Source: an uncultured Clostridia bacterium (GTDB taxonomy: Bacteria; Bacillota; Clostridia; Oscillospirales; CAG-272). From it: a DNA stretch of 50,367 bases. A model generated the notes under the pieces. The model did not search any database and was not told where the DNA came from. It saw only the letters and a program-made list of their open reading frames with translations. Both the position numbers and the translations under genes were made by a program. Shown here one piece after another: positions 39,786 through 47,723 of the stretch (the stretch's first letter is position 1; each line of letters begins with the position of its first letter). Location of the stretch: the NCBI GenBank assembly GCA_945929845.1, contig CAMEON010000010.1, positions 1 to 50,367 of the forward strand, written 5' to 3'.

Positions 39786-42251
39786 ATGAAAAAAATACTT
39801 TCGTTTGGTGAGATCATATGGGATGTCTATGAGAAGGGGGCCGTGATTGGCGGTGCGGCATTGAACTTTTCCGCACACGCCGCAAGATGCGGACAAGAAA
39901 CATACATGTTCTCTGCCGTAGGACAGGATGCGCTTGGACGGGAGGCAATCGACATCATCCATACATTCGGTGTCAGGACTGATTTTATTAAGCACGCTGA
40001 CAAGGAAACGGGAAGATGCCTCGTGAATCTTGACAAGAACGGAGTGCCGAGCTACCATGTGGAACAGGATGTGGCTTACGATCATATAACCGTTTCCGAT
40101 CATGATATCATTGCCATCAGAGAGATGGCTCCCGATGCGCTGTACTTCGGCACGCTGATACAACGGAGCGCCACATCGCGCGCCGCATTGCACAAGCTTT
40201 GCCAGGCATGTAGCTTCGGTGAGATCATTTGCGATATCAACCTGAGAAAGGACTGTTACGACAGCGCATCGGTTGCATTTTGCCTGAACAACGCAACCAT
40301 ACTTAAGGTGAGTGAGGAGGAAGAGCCTCTTTTGCGCGATATAGATGGGTATGTATGCAACCCAAGCTCCCATCTGTCCATTGCCGAGGCGATATGTGAA
40401 AAGCACCCGCAAATACAGCATATCCTGCTGACATGCGGCGAGCATGGCTGCTTCGTCTATTCCTCACAGACCAAAGCGCACTTTTACGAAAAGGCTAAAA
40501 GTGTACGGGTAGCATCTACCGTTGGTGCCGGCGACAGCTTCACGGCTGCCTTTACAGCATCCTGTCTGTCCGGAAAACCGGTCAGTGAGGCGGTCAGATT
40601 CGGCGTTGCACTCAGCGGATTCGTGGTATCACGAACAGAAGCCATTCCGGATTATACGGTAGAGGACGGGAGAATAAAACCGAAATATCCCCTGCTGCAA
40701 GCGCACAGAGGAGTGGCAGCGGAATATCCGGAAAACACAATGTCGGCGTTTTTGGCTGCGGTGAAGCAGGGATATGATTATATTGAGCTTGACCCCGGCT
40801 ATACGGCCGATCATCAGATCGTTGTGCTCCACGACAGCACGGTAAACAGAACCGCAAGAAACAAGGATGGTACGAATATCGACCGTGAGATAAGGATCCA
40901 TGATATTACCTATGAAGAGGCGTTACAATATGACTACGGAACAGGCTTCTCTCTCAAGTTCAGGGGCGAAATCCTTCCGAAACTTCATGATGTTCTGCGC
41001 CTTGCGCATGAAAACGGCGTCAGGATCAAAATAGATAACAAGGTACAGGGATTCCCTGTGGAAGCATCGGAGGTCCTTTACGCTCTGGTTGGCGAGTTTG
41101 AGGAAGCGGTTGCCCTGACAAGTGACAAAGCCGAAATCATAGAATTCTACGCCAAAAGGTTTCCGAGGGCAGAGTTGCATTATGACGGAGCGGTTGATGA
41201 GGCGGTACTCTCACGGCTCGCCCCACTCGGCACAAGGCTGACGGTGTGGCTACCGTACCGTTCCCCCCGTACCTCATGGGTGAAGGTTCCGTTTGCGAGC
41301 AAGGAGTCCTGCGCCTTGGTAAAGCGGTATGCCAAGCTTGGTATCTGGATCGTTGAAGACTATGAATCCTACAGATACATTTGTGACACATATTCCCCCG
41401 ATGTAATCGAAACGACAGGTATCATAAAGCCGGTAAAGGAGAACGGAAAGCTCTTTGATATGCATGTGCATTCCTGCAATTCCCACGACAGCAAAGCGCC
41501 GGTTGCCGCATGTGCCGAAAGCTGTGTGGAAAAAGGCATCTCAGGGTTTGCTGTGACCGATCACTTTGATGTTCAGTATCATCAGGAGAGGGACATACTC
41601 GGGTATATCGACAGTTCGGTGAAGGAGACGGAAGCCGCCGCGAAAGACTATACGGGTAAAGTTAAGATACGAAAGGGCGTCGAGATAGGGGAAGGCATCT
41701 GGTGTGAAGAATATGTGCAGGAGCTTCTGAGAAGGCATGATTTTGATGTCGTGCTGAGTTCTGTCCATGCGGTGAGATATAAAGACCTGCAAAGACCTTA
41801 TTCCGGAATTGATTTCAGTACGATGAGCGACGAGGATCTGGACGGGTATCTTCGCCTGTACTTCGACGAGGTTTGCACCATGCTTGAAAGGATCCCCTGT
41901 GACATCGTTTCCCACCTTACCTGTCCGCTGAGATACATCAATGGAAAATATAAAAGGGCTGTTGACATGACAAAATACGAAAAGCAGATAGACAAAATAC
42001 TCCGGCTTATCATCGATCAATCATTGGCACTTGAAGTAAATACCTCGTGTGATGCTTTTTTCATGCCGGATGAATGGATCATCAGGAAATACAGGGAGAT
42101 GGGTGGCTATCTTGTTACTGTCGGCTCTGATGCGCACATTCCGCAGAATGTAGGCAAAAACTTTGAGAAAGCGATAGACATGCTAAGAAAGTTGGGCTTC
42201 GAAAATTATTATTACTATGAAAACAGAATTGGAATCCAATGCAAAATATGA
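39786..42251 (+). CDS. Three-domain fusion: PfkB sugar kinase, glycerophosphodiester phosphodiesterase, PHP-type phosphatase
   Basis: An 821-residue protein. Residues about 1-290 are a PfkB/ribokinase-type kinase: GEIIWDVY, GGAALNFSAHAARCGQ and catalytic GAGDSFTAAF (D250). Residues about 303-545 are a GDPD domain: QAHRGVAAEYPENT (H307), YIELDPGYTADH (E334, D336), VVLHDSTVNRTA (H349) and IKIDNK. Residues about 556-821 are a PHP domain: FDMHVHSCNSHDS (H560, H562), AVTDHFD, KGVEIGEG, VLSSVHAV, DIVSHLT, LEVNTS and GSDAH (D782, H784). All three domains keep their key residues. The last in-frame ATG is chosen; a 24-base duplication before it creates an earlier ATG at 39762 (see findings). No signal peptide. 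The next gene is a dehydrogenase 12 bases on. The substrate is unknown; a polyol or sugar phosphodiester route is plausible. Confidence 0.9.
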   Translation: MKKILSFGEIIWDVYEKGAVIGGAALNFSAHAARCGQETYMFSAVGQDALGREAIDIIHTFGVRTDFIKHADKETGRCLVNLDKNGVPSYHVEQDVAYDHITVSDHDIIAIREMAPDALYFGTLIQRSATSRAALHKLCQACSFGEIICDINLRKDCYDSASVAFCLNNATILKVSEEEEPLLRDIDGYVCNPSSHLSIAEAICEKHPQIQHILLTCGEHGCFVYSSQTKAHFYEKAKSVRVASTVGAGDSFTAAFTASCLSGKPVSEAVRFGVALSGFVVSRTEAIPDYTVEDGRIKPKYPLLQAHRGVAAEYPENTMSAFLAAVKQGYDYIELDPGYTADHQIVVLHDSTVNRTARNKDGTNIDREIRIHDITYEEALQYDYGTGFSLKFRGEILPKLHDVLRLAHENGVRIKIDNKVQGFPVEASEVLYALVGEFEEAVALTSDKAEIIEFYAKRFPRAELHYDGAVDEAVLSRLAPLGTRLTVWLPYRSPRTSWVKVPFASKESCALVKRYAKLGIWIVEDYESYRYICDTYSPDVIETTGIIKPVKENGKLFDMHVHSCNSHDSKAPVAACAESCVEKGISGFAVTDHFDVQYHQERDILGYIDSSVKETEAAAKDYTGKVKIRKGVEIGEGIWCEEYVQELLRRHDFDVVLSSVHAVRYKDLQRPYSGIDFSTMSDEDLDGYLRLYFDEVCTMLERIPCDIVSHLTCPLRYINGKYKRAVDMTKYEKQIDKILRLIIDQSLALEVNTSCDAFFMPDEWIIRKYREMGGYLVTVGSDAHIPQNVGKNFEKAIDMLRKLGFENYYYYENRIGIQCKI

Positions 42252-42263
42252 GAGGAGATCATG

Positions 42264-43289
42264 ATGAAAGCAGCGGTCTTTTACGGCAAAGAGGATCTGA
42301 GGATCCAGGAGTTGAGCATTCCCGAAATAACAAATAGGAATGATGTGCTCATCAAGGTGAGGGCGTGCGGCATTTGCGGAACGGATATGCATATTTTCGA
42401 TGGGGATGAGGGGGCGGCATCAACGCCCTCGGGAACAGTCCTCGGACATGAGTTTGCCGGTGAAGTTGTAGCAGTGGGCACCGAGGTCAGAAGAGTAAAA
42501 GAGGGTGACAGCGTTTGTGTCGATCCGAATTGGCTTTGTAATACATGTGATTATTGCAAAGAGGGCCTCGGTCATTTTTGTGAGAATATGAACGGTATCG
42601 GTACCACGATGAACGGTGGCTTTGCGGAGTATTGTGTCGTTCCCGAAAGTCAGGTCTACCGTTTCGGGAAGAAGATCACATACGCCCAGGCGGCGATGAC
42701 GGAGCCGGTAGCCTGCTGTCTGCACGGTATGGATATGTGCGAGATCCAGCAAGGAACTGCCGTTGCGATCATAGGCGGCGGCATGATAGGGCTTCTTATG
42801 CTCCAGTTAGCCAGATTGAAGGGTGCCGCAACCATCATACTGATCGAGCCGATTGAAGAAAAAAGAGTGATTGCAAAAAAGCTCGGTGCGGATGTGACCA
42901 TCGATCCCGTGAGTCAAGATGTTCCGGGTAAAATCCGGGAATGCGGTATCACGAGAGTCAGCACCGTGATTGAATGTGTCGGAAAAACATCCACGATGAA
43001 GCAGGCGATCGCTATTGCGGGAAAGAAATCCACCGTCATGCTGTTCGGGCTTTCCAAGCCAAATGATGAGATCCAAGTAAAGCCCTTTGAGCTATTCAAA
43101 AAAGAAATCGTTCTTAAAGCATCGTTTATCAATCCCTATACGCAAAAAAGAGCACTCGCTCTCATCGAGAGTGGCAGAATCGATGTTTCTTCCATGATCT
43201 ACCAATCAATACCCATTGAGGATCTTCCGACCGTTTTATCTGATAAAGTGAAAAGAGCACTCGGAAAATATATTGTCAGTTTCTCATAG
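42264..43289 (+). CDS. Zinc-dependent medium-chain alcohol/polyol dehydrogenase
   Basis: AGAGGAG precedes two adjacent ATGs (42261 and 42264); the second has better spacing. The 341-residue protein has the catalytic zinc site CGICGTD (C38) and GHEFAGEVVAVG (H62, E63), the structural zinc cysteines in CNTCDYCKEGLGHFC, and a Rossmann motif GGGMIGLLMLQLARLKGA. It belongs to the sorbitol/threonine dehydrogenase-like MDR branch and oxidises a secondary alcohol with NAD(P). It is coupled to the upstream fusion gene and probably acts in the same pathway on a polyol or sugar. Confidence 0.93.
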   Translation: MKAAVFYGKEDLRIQELSIPEITNRNDVLIKVRACGICGTDMHIFDGDEGAASTPSGTVLGHEFAGEVVAVGTEVRRVKEGDSVCVDPNWLCNTCDYCKEGLGHFCENMNGIGTTMNGGFAEYCVVPESQVYRFGKKITYAQAAMTEPVACCLHGMDMCEIQQGTAVAIIGGGMIGLLMLQLARLKGAATIILIEPIEEKRVIAKKLGADVTIDPVSQDVPGKIRECGITRVSTVIECVGKTSTMKQAIAIAGKKSTVMLFGLSKPNDEIQVKPFELFKKEIVLKASFINPYTQKRALALIESGRIDVSSMIYQSIPIEDLPTVLSDKVKRALGKYIVSFS

Positions 43290-43383
43290 ATCCTCGGCTT
43301 CACTTGAATAAACTGAAAAATCCGTGAAATTCGCCTCAGAATGTAACCGCCCGACTCTCCCTTGTCCGCCCCCAAAAAAGAAA

Positions 43384-43399
43384 GCCGCCCGGAGGCGGC
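43384..43399 (-). terminator. Minus-strand terminator hairpin
   Basis: GCCGCC-CGGA-GGCGGC is followed on the minus strand by TTTCTTTTTTG. It resembles the terminator at 36,482 but faces the other way. The only minus-strand gene upstream is more than 400 bases away. Confidence 0.6.
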
Positions 43400-43830
43400 A
43401 GGAAGCGGTGAGTTGTTGAGTTGTCATTTCATTTTTGTTCGTCGGTGTGCTGCTACGGAGTGCATCGGAGTGCATTTCACTCCCTTTTGCTCCTATGCGG
43501 TTCGTTGGAGTAAATGATACTGCGGGGGGTGAGAATGGCAAGGCGCAGGAAGATTGGGCGGTTACTTACAAACTTTCTGTCTCGAGGGGTAGTGCACCTG
43601 CATTTTATAATGTGCCAAAAAAGAAAACAATAGGTCGATACGATCGTATCAATCTACTGTTTCTTGTTTGGCACACTATTACAAAATAGATCCGTACCAC
43701 AAGTTTTTTCGAAATCGATCCGTGCTTTTGAGGCAGCGGATAGACTTATCCCTTGGCGATGAGGAGTTGCGAAAAACTCTCGAAAAGAGATTTTCCAACT
43801 ATGCCCGGAAACGAGTCTATGTAATGAGAT
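43400..43830. other. Gene-poor region with a long imperfect inverted repeat
   Basis: Short open frames here lack ribosome sites or family resemblance. The recurring 18-base motif is at 43,543-43,560. GTGCCAAA (from 43612) and TTTGGCAC (to 43674) end a 63-base imperfect palindrome whose centre is a perfect GATACGATCGTATC. Confidence 0.5.
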
Positions 43831-44304
43831 TTACCAAGGTCTATCTTCACGCAAATTATTCCAATAATAGCTGACTTCAGGAGCGGATATCTTCATCATA
43901 CACTCTTTGCGGTAAGGTTTTTTGTCAAATATAAGTTCGCACTCAATAATTCTTGAATTGTAGTCAATGGATTGATACAAAAATTCCAATTTACATTTTT
44001 CGGTGTTTATTTTATTGACCAACTCTTGAACCGTCCATTCGGTTCTGATCACCTTTTTGAAACATGATTTCTTGAAAACAAATACCGTAACATCGTAATC
44101 TTCACCATCCTCTAAAGTGTATTCCACCTTGGAATGGTCTGTTCTCACAAGCTCAGGCAGTTTGCTTTCCGGATGATTGGGCGAAACCCAAAATCCGTCA
44201 TGAAATTCAAATCCCAGCTTACCGTTTTCAAAATATGCTCGCTCTGCAATACAATCGTGTAGCGTCAAGTAGTTTTCGTTATGGTCACAATGAGAAAAAT
44301 TCAT
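43831..44304 (-). CDS. Hypothetical protein (157 aa)
   Basis: Start at 44304, after AAAGGCGGTGA; the longer frame to 44379 covers the promoter. A small acidic cytoplasmic protein with motifs NYLTLHDCIAERAYFENG, LGFEFHDGFWVSP and the C-terminal PEVSYYWNN. This resembles small Clostridia hypotheticals, some of which are immunity-type proteins of toxin loci, but no toxin gene is adjacent and I do not assign a function. It has its own consensus promoter and AT-rich composition unlike the left half of the window. Confidence 0.75.
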   Translation of the reverse strand: MNFSHCDHNENYLTLHDCIAERAYFENGKLGFEFHDGFWVSPNHPESKLPELVRTDHSKVEYTLEDGEDYDVTVFVFKKSCFKKVIRTEWTVQELVNKINTEKCKLEFLYQSIDYNSRIIECELIFDKKPYRKECMMKISAPEVSYYWNNLREDRPW

Positions 44305-44331
44305 GCTACATTCACCGCCTTTCTTGGTTTC

Positions 44332-44360
44332 ATTATAACATAAATTCGTGAACATTTCAA
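44332..44360 (-). promoter_or_regulatory. Promoter of the 157-aa hypothetical gene
   Basis: Minus strand TTGAAA (44360-44355), 17-base spacer, TATAAT (44337-44332). Confidence 0.75.
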
Positions 44361-44403
44361 CCGTTTCAAACCAAATCACGCGTGGCGGATATGGTTAAGC
44401 TAG

Positions 44404-44563
44404 GGAAACGCTGATTTAATGAGGTGGTACAGATTCGGTGCAGATTTTTTCGTCTGCGATTGCGAAAAACGCAAGATGTACTGGATGTACATCGAGTTTT
44501 TCGGCAAGAAGCAGGCGGGAAAAGATGTGCCGAAGATGTGCCGCCGAATCAATCAGCGGTTCC
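44404..44563 (+). repeat. MITE-like repeat, copy E
   Basis: A 160-base copy nearly identical to copy C, with intact ends GGAAACGCTGATT and CAGCGGTTCC. Flanks are CTAG and ATAG (3 of 4 identical). It cuts into the 3' end of the adjacent minus-strand frame. Confidence 0.9.
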
Positions 44564-45281
44564 ATAGGTATGAAAGGACCTTTGTGTAAGACATTTCGGG
44601 CACTTCCACGGACATACTTTTGGAATTTGCTGTTAGTATAAGCTCATCCTTTTCCACACTTGCATCGGCACCCAATACTTTTACATCCTGCAGATCTCCA
44701 TCCTCTGCAAAGCGGAAATCTATAAGCTTTCCATAAAATATATTATCTATCTGGAATTTACCTTCCCACGGGTCGTTTGATACTGTGTCGGACAAAAATT
44801 CTATTTCTATTCCGGTTACCGCATTCTTGCCTTCAAATTCAGACATGTCGATCACGACAGAATTCCAAGCATCCGCAAGATAACCGTAAATTCTTTCGAA
44901 AGTTGCATTTTTACTTATAACTGTGGTTCTTACATAATAAAGACTTGCACCAACCTGTCCCCCATAGGAGTTTACATTGTAGCACAAAACCGAGGTCTCT
45001 GAAAAGTCGCGCTCCCCGCCAAAGCTGATAGCGAGCTTCATTGATTTGTTACTGCCGGTCATGTTTCTCGTAATCTCAAGACAGCTGCTTCCCTCAATAA
45101 CTATTAATGGCATGTTTTTTATTGAATCTACTATGTCCATGCTCTGCGCATTATCCTTTAATCTGAGGTGTGATTCGCCCCCAAATACGAGAGAGCTCCG
45201 GACAACTGTTTTCGCCCGACAGGAAGTTGAACGTGGGCGGTATTGTCGCCCCTTGAGATAATTGCATTCATCTGTTATCAT
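44553..45281 (-). pseudogene. Beta-sandwich protein fragment, 3' end replaced by repeat copy E
   Basis: The frame from 45281 encodes about 242 residues including MKLAISFGGERDF, GASLYYVRTTVISK, SVVIDMSEFEGKN and FQIDNIFYGKLIDFRF, which look like a carbohydrate-binding or lectin-like beta-sandwich. The last three residues (WNR) and the stop codon come from repeat copy E, so the original C-terminus is lost. The 5' part (KGRQYRPRSTSC) is unlike normal protein. The putative ATG lies directly behind a terminator with AAAGG touching it, and no promoter is seen. It is probably a decayed fragment of a larger surface protein. Confidence 0.55.
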
Positions 45282-45291
45282 CCTTTCTGCA

Positions 45292-45330
45292 ATAAAAAAA
45301 GCCAAACGCTTGGCTGATAAGCATTTGGCT
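45292..45330 (-). terminator. Minus-strand terminator just upstream of the decayed gene
   Basis: AGCCAAATGC pairs with GCGTTTGGCT (one wobble) and is followed on the minus strand by TTTTTTTATT. It ends any transcript before the fragment at 44,553-45,281. Confidence 0.75.
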
Positions 45331-45369
45331 ATGTAGAAAGAATATTTTCGATTGTTTACAGGATATAGG

Positions 45370-45398
45370 TTTACTTGTTCTCGGTTTTGTGATATAAT
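45370..45398 (+). promoter_or_regulatory. Promoter of the small membrane protein gene
   Basis: TTTACT (45370-45375), 17-base spacer, TATAAT (45393-45398). Confidence 0.65.
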
Positions 45399-45460
45399 TA
45401 TCTCATCGATAAATAAGAATTTGACGGAGAAATAAAACAAATGCAAAACTTGGATTGTCA

Positions 45461-45868
45461 ATGTTATGGTTTTGGATATGCTATGTAATTGTCACTTGCG
45501 TTGGCATACTTCATACTATATTCAATATTTATGTATTAAAAATGAAGCCTATGGATGAAAACGGCATGGGTGAGGGTTATGAAAAAACGAAGCCGTGGCA
45601 TCCATTATATAATATCATTTTATTTTCAATCTTTGGTTGGCTATATATGAACGGTCTTGCCGCACCGACAATATCCGAGGCTTTGATTACGGGAGCAATA
45701 TGGGCTGGTATCTGTATTGTATTTGACGTATTTGGTTGGGTACTTATCAAGCATCCGTGGAGTTTGTCTTTCAAGGAATTTTATATTGACTATCAACCGT
45801 GGATAACTCTGATATATCTTGCTATATTTGTAGGTCCTGTGGTTGGATATTTATTTACGCTAATTTGA
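45461..45868 (+). CDS. Small multi-pass membrane protein of unknown function
   Basis: About 135 residues with four predicted membrane helices (LWFWICYVIVTCVGILHTIF, ILFSIFGWLYMNGLA, AIWAGICIVFDVFGWVLI, WITLIYLAIFVGPVVGYLF) and a conserved-looking loop HPWSLSFKEFYIDYQP. I do not recognise a named family. The start is uncertain: the ATG at 45461 has no ribosome site. An ATG at 45441 with GGAG upstream is one base out of frame and gives only 15 codons, so there may be a frameshift or a short coupled leader. It has its own promoter and a terminator at 45,947. Confidence 0.7.
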   Translation: MLWFWICYVIVTCVGILHTIFNIYVLKMKPMDENGMGEGYEKTKPWHPLYNIILFSIFGWLYMNGLAAPTISEALITGAIWAGICIVFDVFGWVLIKHPWSLSFKEFYIDYQPWITLIYLAIFVGPVVGYLFTLI

Positions 45869-45884
45869 CAAATTCCAATTTGTC
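45867..45884 (+). repeat. Short inverted repeat GACAAATT-CC-AATTTGTC, first copy
   Basis: A perfect 8-base dyad overlapping the stop codon of the membrane protein gene. Seventeen bases of it recur at 48,857-48,873, just after the second chromate-transporter gene. Confidence 0.6.
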
Positions 45885-45946
45885 GGTGAGTAGGAGTAAA
45901 CAAAGTAAAAAGTAGTAAAGACACACTCAAATTTCCCATGAAACTA

Positions 45947-45980
45947 TTAGCGGCAAGGACTAAATAATCCCTGCCGCTAA
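45947..45980. terminator. Bidirectional terminator between the membrane protein gene and lysR
   Basis: TTAGCGGCAAGG (45947-45958) pairs with CCCTGCCGCTAA (45969-45980), followed on the + side by ATCTTTCTT. Confidence 0.7.
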
Positions 45981-45987
45981 ATCTTTC

Positions 45988-46857
45988 TTATAGATGCGAA
46001 CACATTTGATACGCTTGCATTTGAATGGAATTCAGCTTCTTATTCTTGTGAATCAGCAGATAATGTGTTCTTGAAAAATTGGTATTCGCTACGTTTATGA
46101 CTTTGAGTGTACCGTCCCTTACAACATCGCTAATAAGTCCTTCCGGCAGGATCGACACGCCAAGACCGCCGATTGCGGCAGAAATCAGGCATTGGTTGCT
46201 GACCGATTCGACCATAGGCTTCACCGTAAGATGTGCCGATGCAAGCGCACTGTCGAACAGATTGCGCGATGCGCTTCCATTCTCACGCAACAAAAGAGGA
46301 TGCCGTGTCAGCTCTTCAAGCGTAACTGAATCGGCAATATCATAATCGGATGCACAAACCGCTACGATACGGTCGCCTCCGAAGGTTACAGCATTTAAGT
46401 GGGGCGAGGTTATCTCTCCCTCCACAAATCCGAAATCAAGATCTCCGCATTCAAGAGCCTTTTCAATCATAGCCGTTCTATTGATGATAACAGTTGGTAT
46501 AACCGTTGGGATCTCACACTTCATTTGCTTGATAAACCTCGGCAATACTGTTTTGCCAAGCGTTAAGGAGCAACCGATCCGCACGCTTGGGTTGCTACCG
46601 CCCTCGTTAGCAAATGCCTCAAAATCCTCAAAGCCCGAAAGGATGTCCTTGGCTTTGAGATAAAGCTCCTTGCCTATATCCGTAATCACCAATCGCTGAT
46701 TGATACGGTCAAAGAGAACCACCTTGTAGTATTTTTCAAGCTCTGCGATGGTCGTGCTGACCGCAGGCTGAGCCATATATAAGGCTTCCGCAGCCTTAGT
46801 GATACCGCCGCACTCGCATACAGCAACAAATATTTTCAAATGTCGGAATGTCATCAT
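45988..46857 (-). CDS. LysR-family transcriptional regulator
   Basis: The start is at one of two adjacent ATGs (46857/46854) behind GAGG. The 289-residue protein has an N-terminal winged helix (FRHLKIFVAVCECGGITKAA, YMAQPAVSTTIAELEKYY) and a two-lobed effector domain (RIGCSLTLGKTVLPRFI, DFGFVEGEI, PLLLRENGSASRNLFD, GLGVSILPEGLI). It is divergent from the Lgt-like/chromate-transporter operon, with overlapping promoters, and is the probable regulator of that operon. The effector is unknown. Confidence 0.93.
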   Translation of the reverse strand: MMTFRHLKIFVAVCECGGITKAAEALYMAQPAVSTTIAELEKYYKVVLFDRINQRLVITDIGKELYLKAKDILSGFEDFEAFANEGGSNPSVRIGCSLTLGKTVLPRFIKQMKCEIPTVIPTVIINRTAMIEKALECGDLDFGFVEGEITSPHLNAVTFGGDRIVAVCASDYDIADSVTLEELTRHPLLLRENGSASRNLFDSALASAHLTVKPMVESVSNQCLISAAIGGLGVSILPEGLISDVVRDGTLKVINVANTNFSRTHYLLIHKNKKLNSIQMQAYQMCSHL

Positions 46858-46892
46858 ATACCTCATATAAAACCCGATATAAACTTTATAAT

Positions 46893-46921
46893 ATTATACT
46901 ATTTTACTTATGAAGTGTCAA
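46893..46921 (-). promoter_or_regulatory. Consensus promoter of lysR
   Basis: Minus strand TTGACA (46921-46916), 17-base spacer, TATAAT (46898-46893). It overlaps the divergent promoter. Confidence 0.85.
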
Positions 46922-46931
46922 GTGGTATAAT
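46903..46931 (+). promoter_or_regulatory. Promoter of the Lgt-like/chromate-transporter operon
   Basis: TTTACT (46903-46908), 17-base spacer, TATAAT (46926-46931). Transcription starts only about 20 bases before the ATG at 46959, so the leader is very short. Confidence 0.7.
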
Positions 46932-46958
46932 GTAATAATAAAGAATTTGGAGGTCAAA

Positions 46959-47723
46959 ATGTTACCCGATCCTATATTTTTGAACGTGCATATGTACGGC
47001 GTGATGATTGCAGTCGGTATTCTGTGTGCTTTTCTTACGCTATTTTGTCTGACGAAAAGAAAAGGTGTGAGTGCAAAATTCACAGATTTTATTTTTTATA
47101 ACGGAATTGCCTCTATTGCCGTTGGCTTTGGATTTGCAACGCTATTCCAAGCGACATATAATTACATAGAAAATCCCGAGGCAGGCTTTAGGCTTGGAAG
47201 CGGTATGACCTTTATCGGAGGACTCATCGGCGGTGTTATTTGCTTCCTTGGCGTATATTTCATTTTCAGAAAACGCTATACAACAAGGCTTTATGAGGTC
47301 ATATCCATATTGCCGTGCAGCATTTTGATTGCTCACGCATTCGGGCGTATTGGTTGCTTTTTTGCAGGCTGTTGCTACGGAAAAGAAACGGACAGCTTTC
47401 TCGGCGTACAGTTTCCGCATCTCGACAGTCCCGTACATCCCATGCAGCTATATGAAGCGGTATTTCTGTTCGTGTTGTTTGCAGTTACGGTATATCTTGT
47501 CATGAAAAAGGACTTTAAGCACAATCTGAGTCTGTATCTTATCGCTTACGGCGTGTTCCGATTTTTGATTGAACATGTGCGCGGTGATGACAGAGGTGAG
47601 CTTGTGGGCTTCATTACGCCTTCACAGTTCTGGTCTGTTTTTATGGTGCTTGCAGGTGTTGCTATGATATTCGTGATGAATCATATTCTTGTAAAGGCGG
47701 CGCAAAATGAAAAAATATCTTAA
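46959..47723 (+). CDS. Prolipoprotein diacylglyceryl transferase (Lgt) family membrane protein, atypical active site
   Basis: Start at 46959 (GGAGG seven bases upstream). The 254-residue protein has seven or so membrane segments and Lgt-family motifs: MYGVMIAVGIL, GRIGCFFAGCCYG (R130), HPMQLYEAVFL and GVFRFLIEHVRGD. Lgt transfers diacylglycerol from phosphatidylglycerol to the lipobox cysteine. Two departures are visible. The usual FHGG segment reads FIGG (I86 where E. coli has His103), and the GRIGN signature has Cys in place of Asn plus two more cysteines. A similar AGCCYG variant occurs in other anaerobes to my knowledge. It overlaps the chromate-transporter gene by 17 bases. It may be a paralog rather than the housekeeping enzyme. 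Confidence 0.85.
   Translation: MLPDPIFLNVHMYGVMIAVGILCAFLTLFCLTKRKGVSAKFTDFIFYNGIASIAVGFGFATLFQATYNYIENPEAGFRLGSGMTFIGGLIGGVICFLGVYFIFRKRYTTRLYEVISILPCSILIAHAFGRIGCFFAGCCYGKETDSFLGVQFPHLDSPVHPMQLYEAVFLFVLFAVTVYLVMKKDFKHNLSLYLIAYGVFRFLIEHVRGDDRGELVGFITPSQFWSVFMVLAGVAMIFVMNHILVKAAQNEKIS

Noticed and set aside
43668-43874. 68-codon + strand frame (MAHYYKIDPYHKFF...)
   Set aside because: No ribosome site. It begins inside the palindrome, runs into the convergent hypothetical gene and has no recognised family. A decayed gene is possible.
12486-44563. CRISPR array
   Set aside because: The repeats are about 145-165 bases, kilobases apart and in both orientations; there are no regular spacers and no cas genes.
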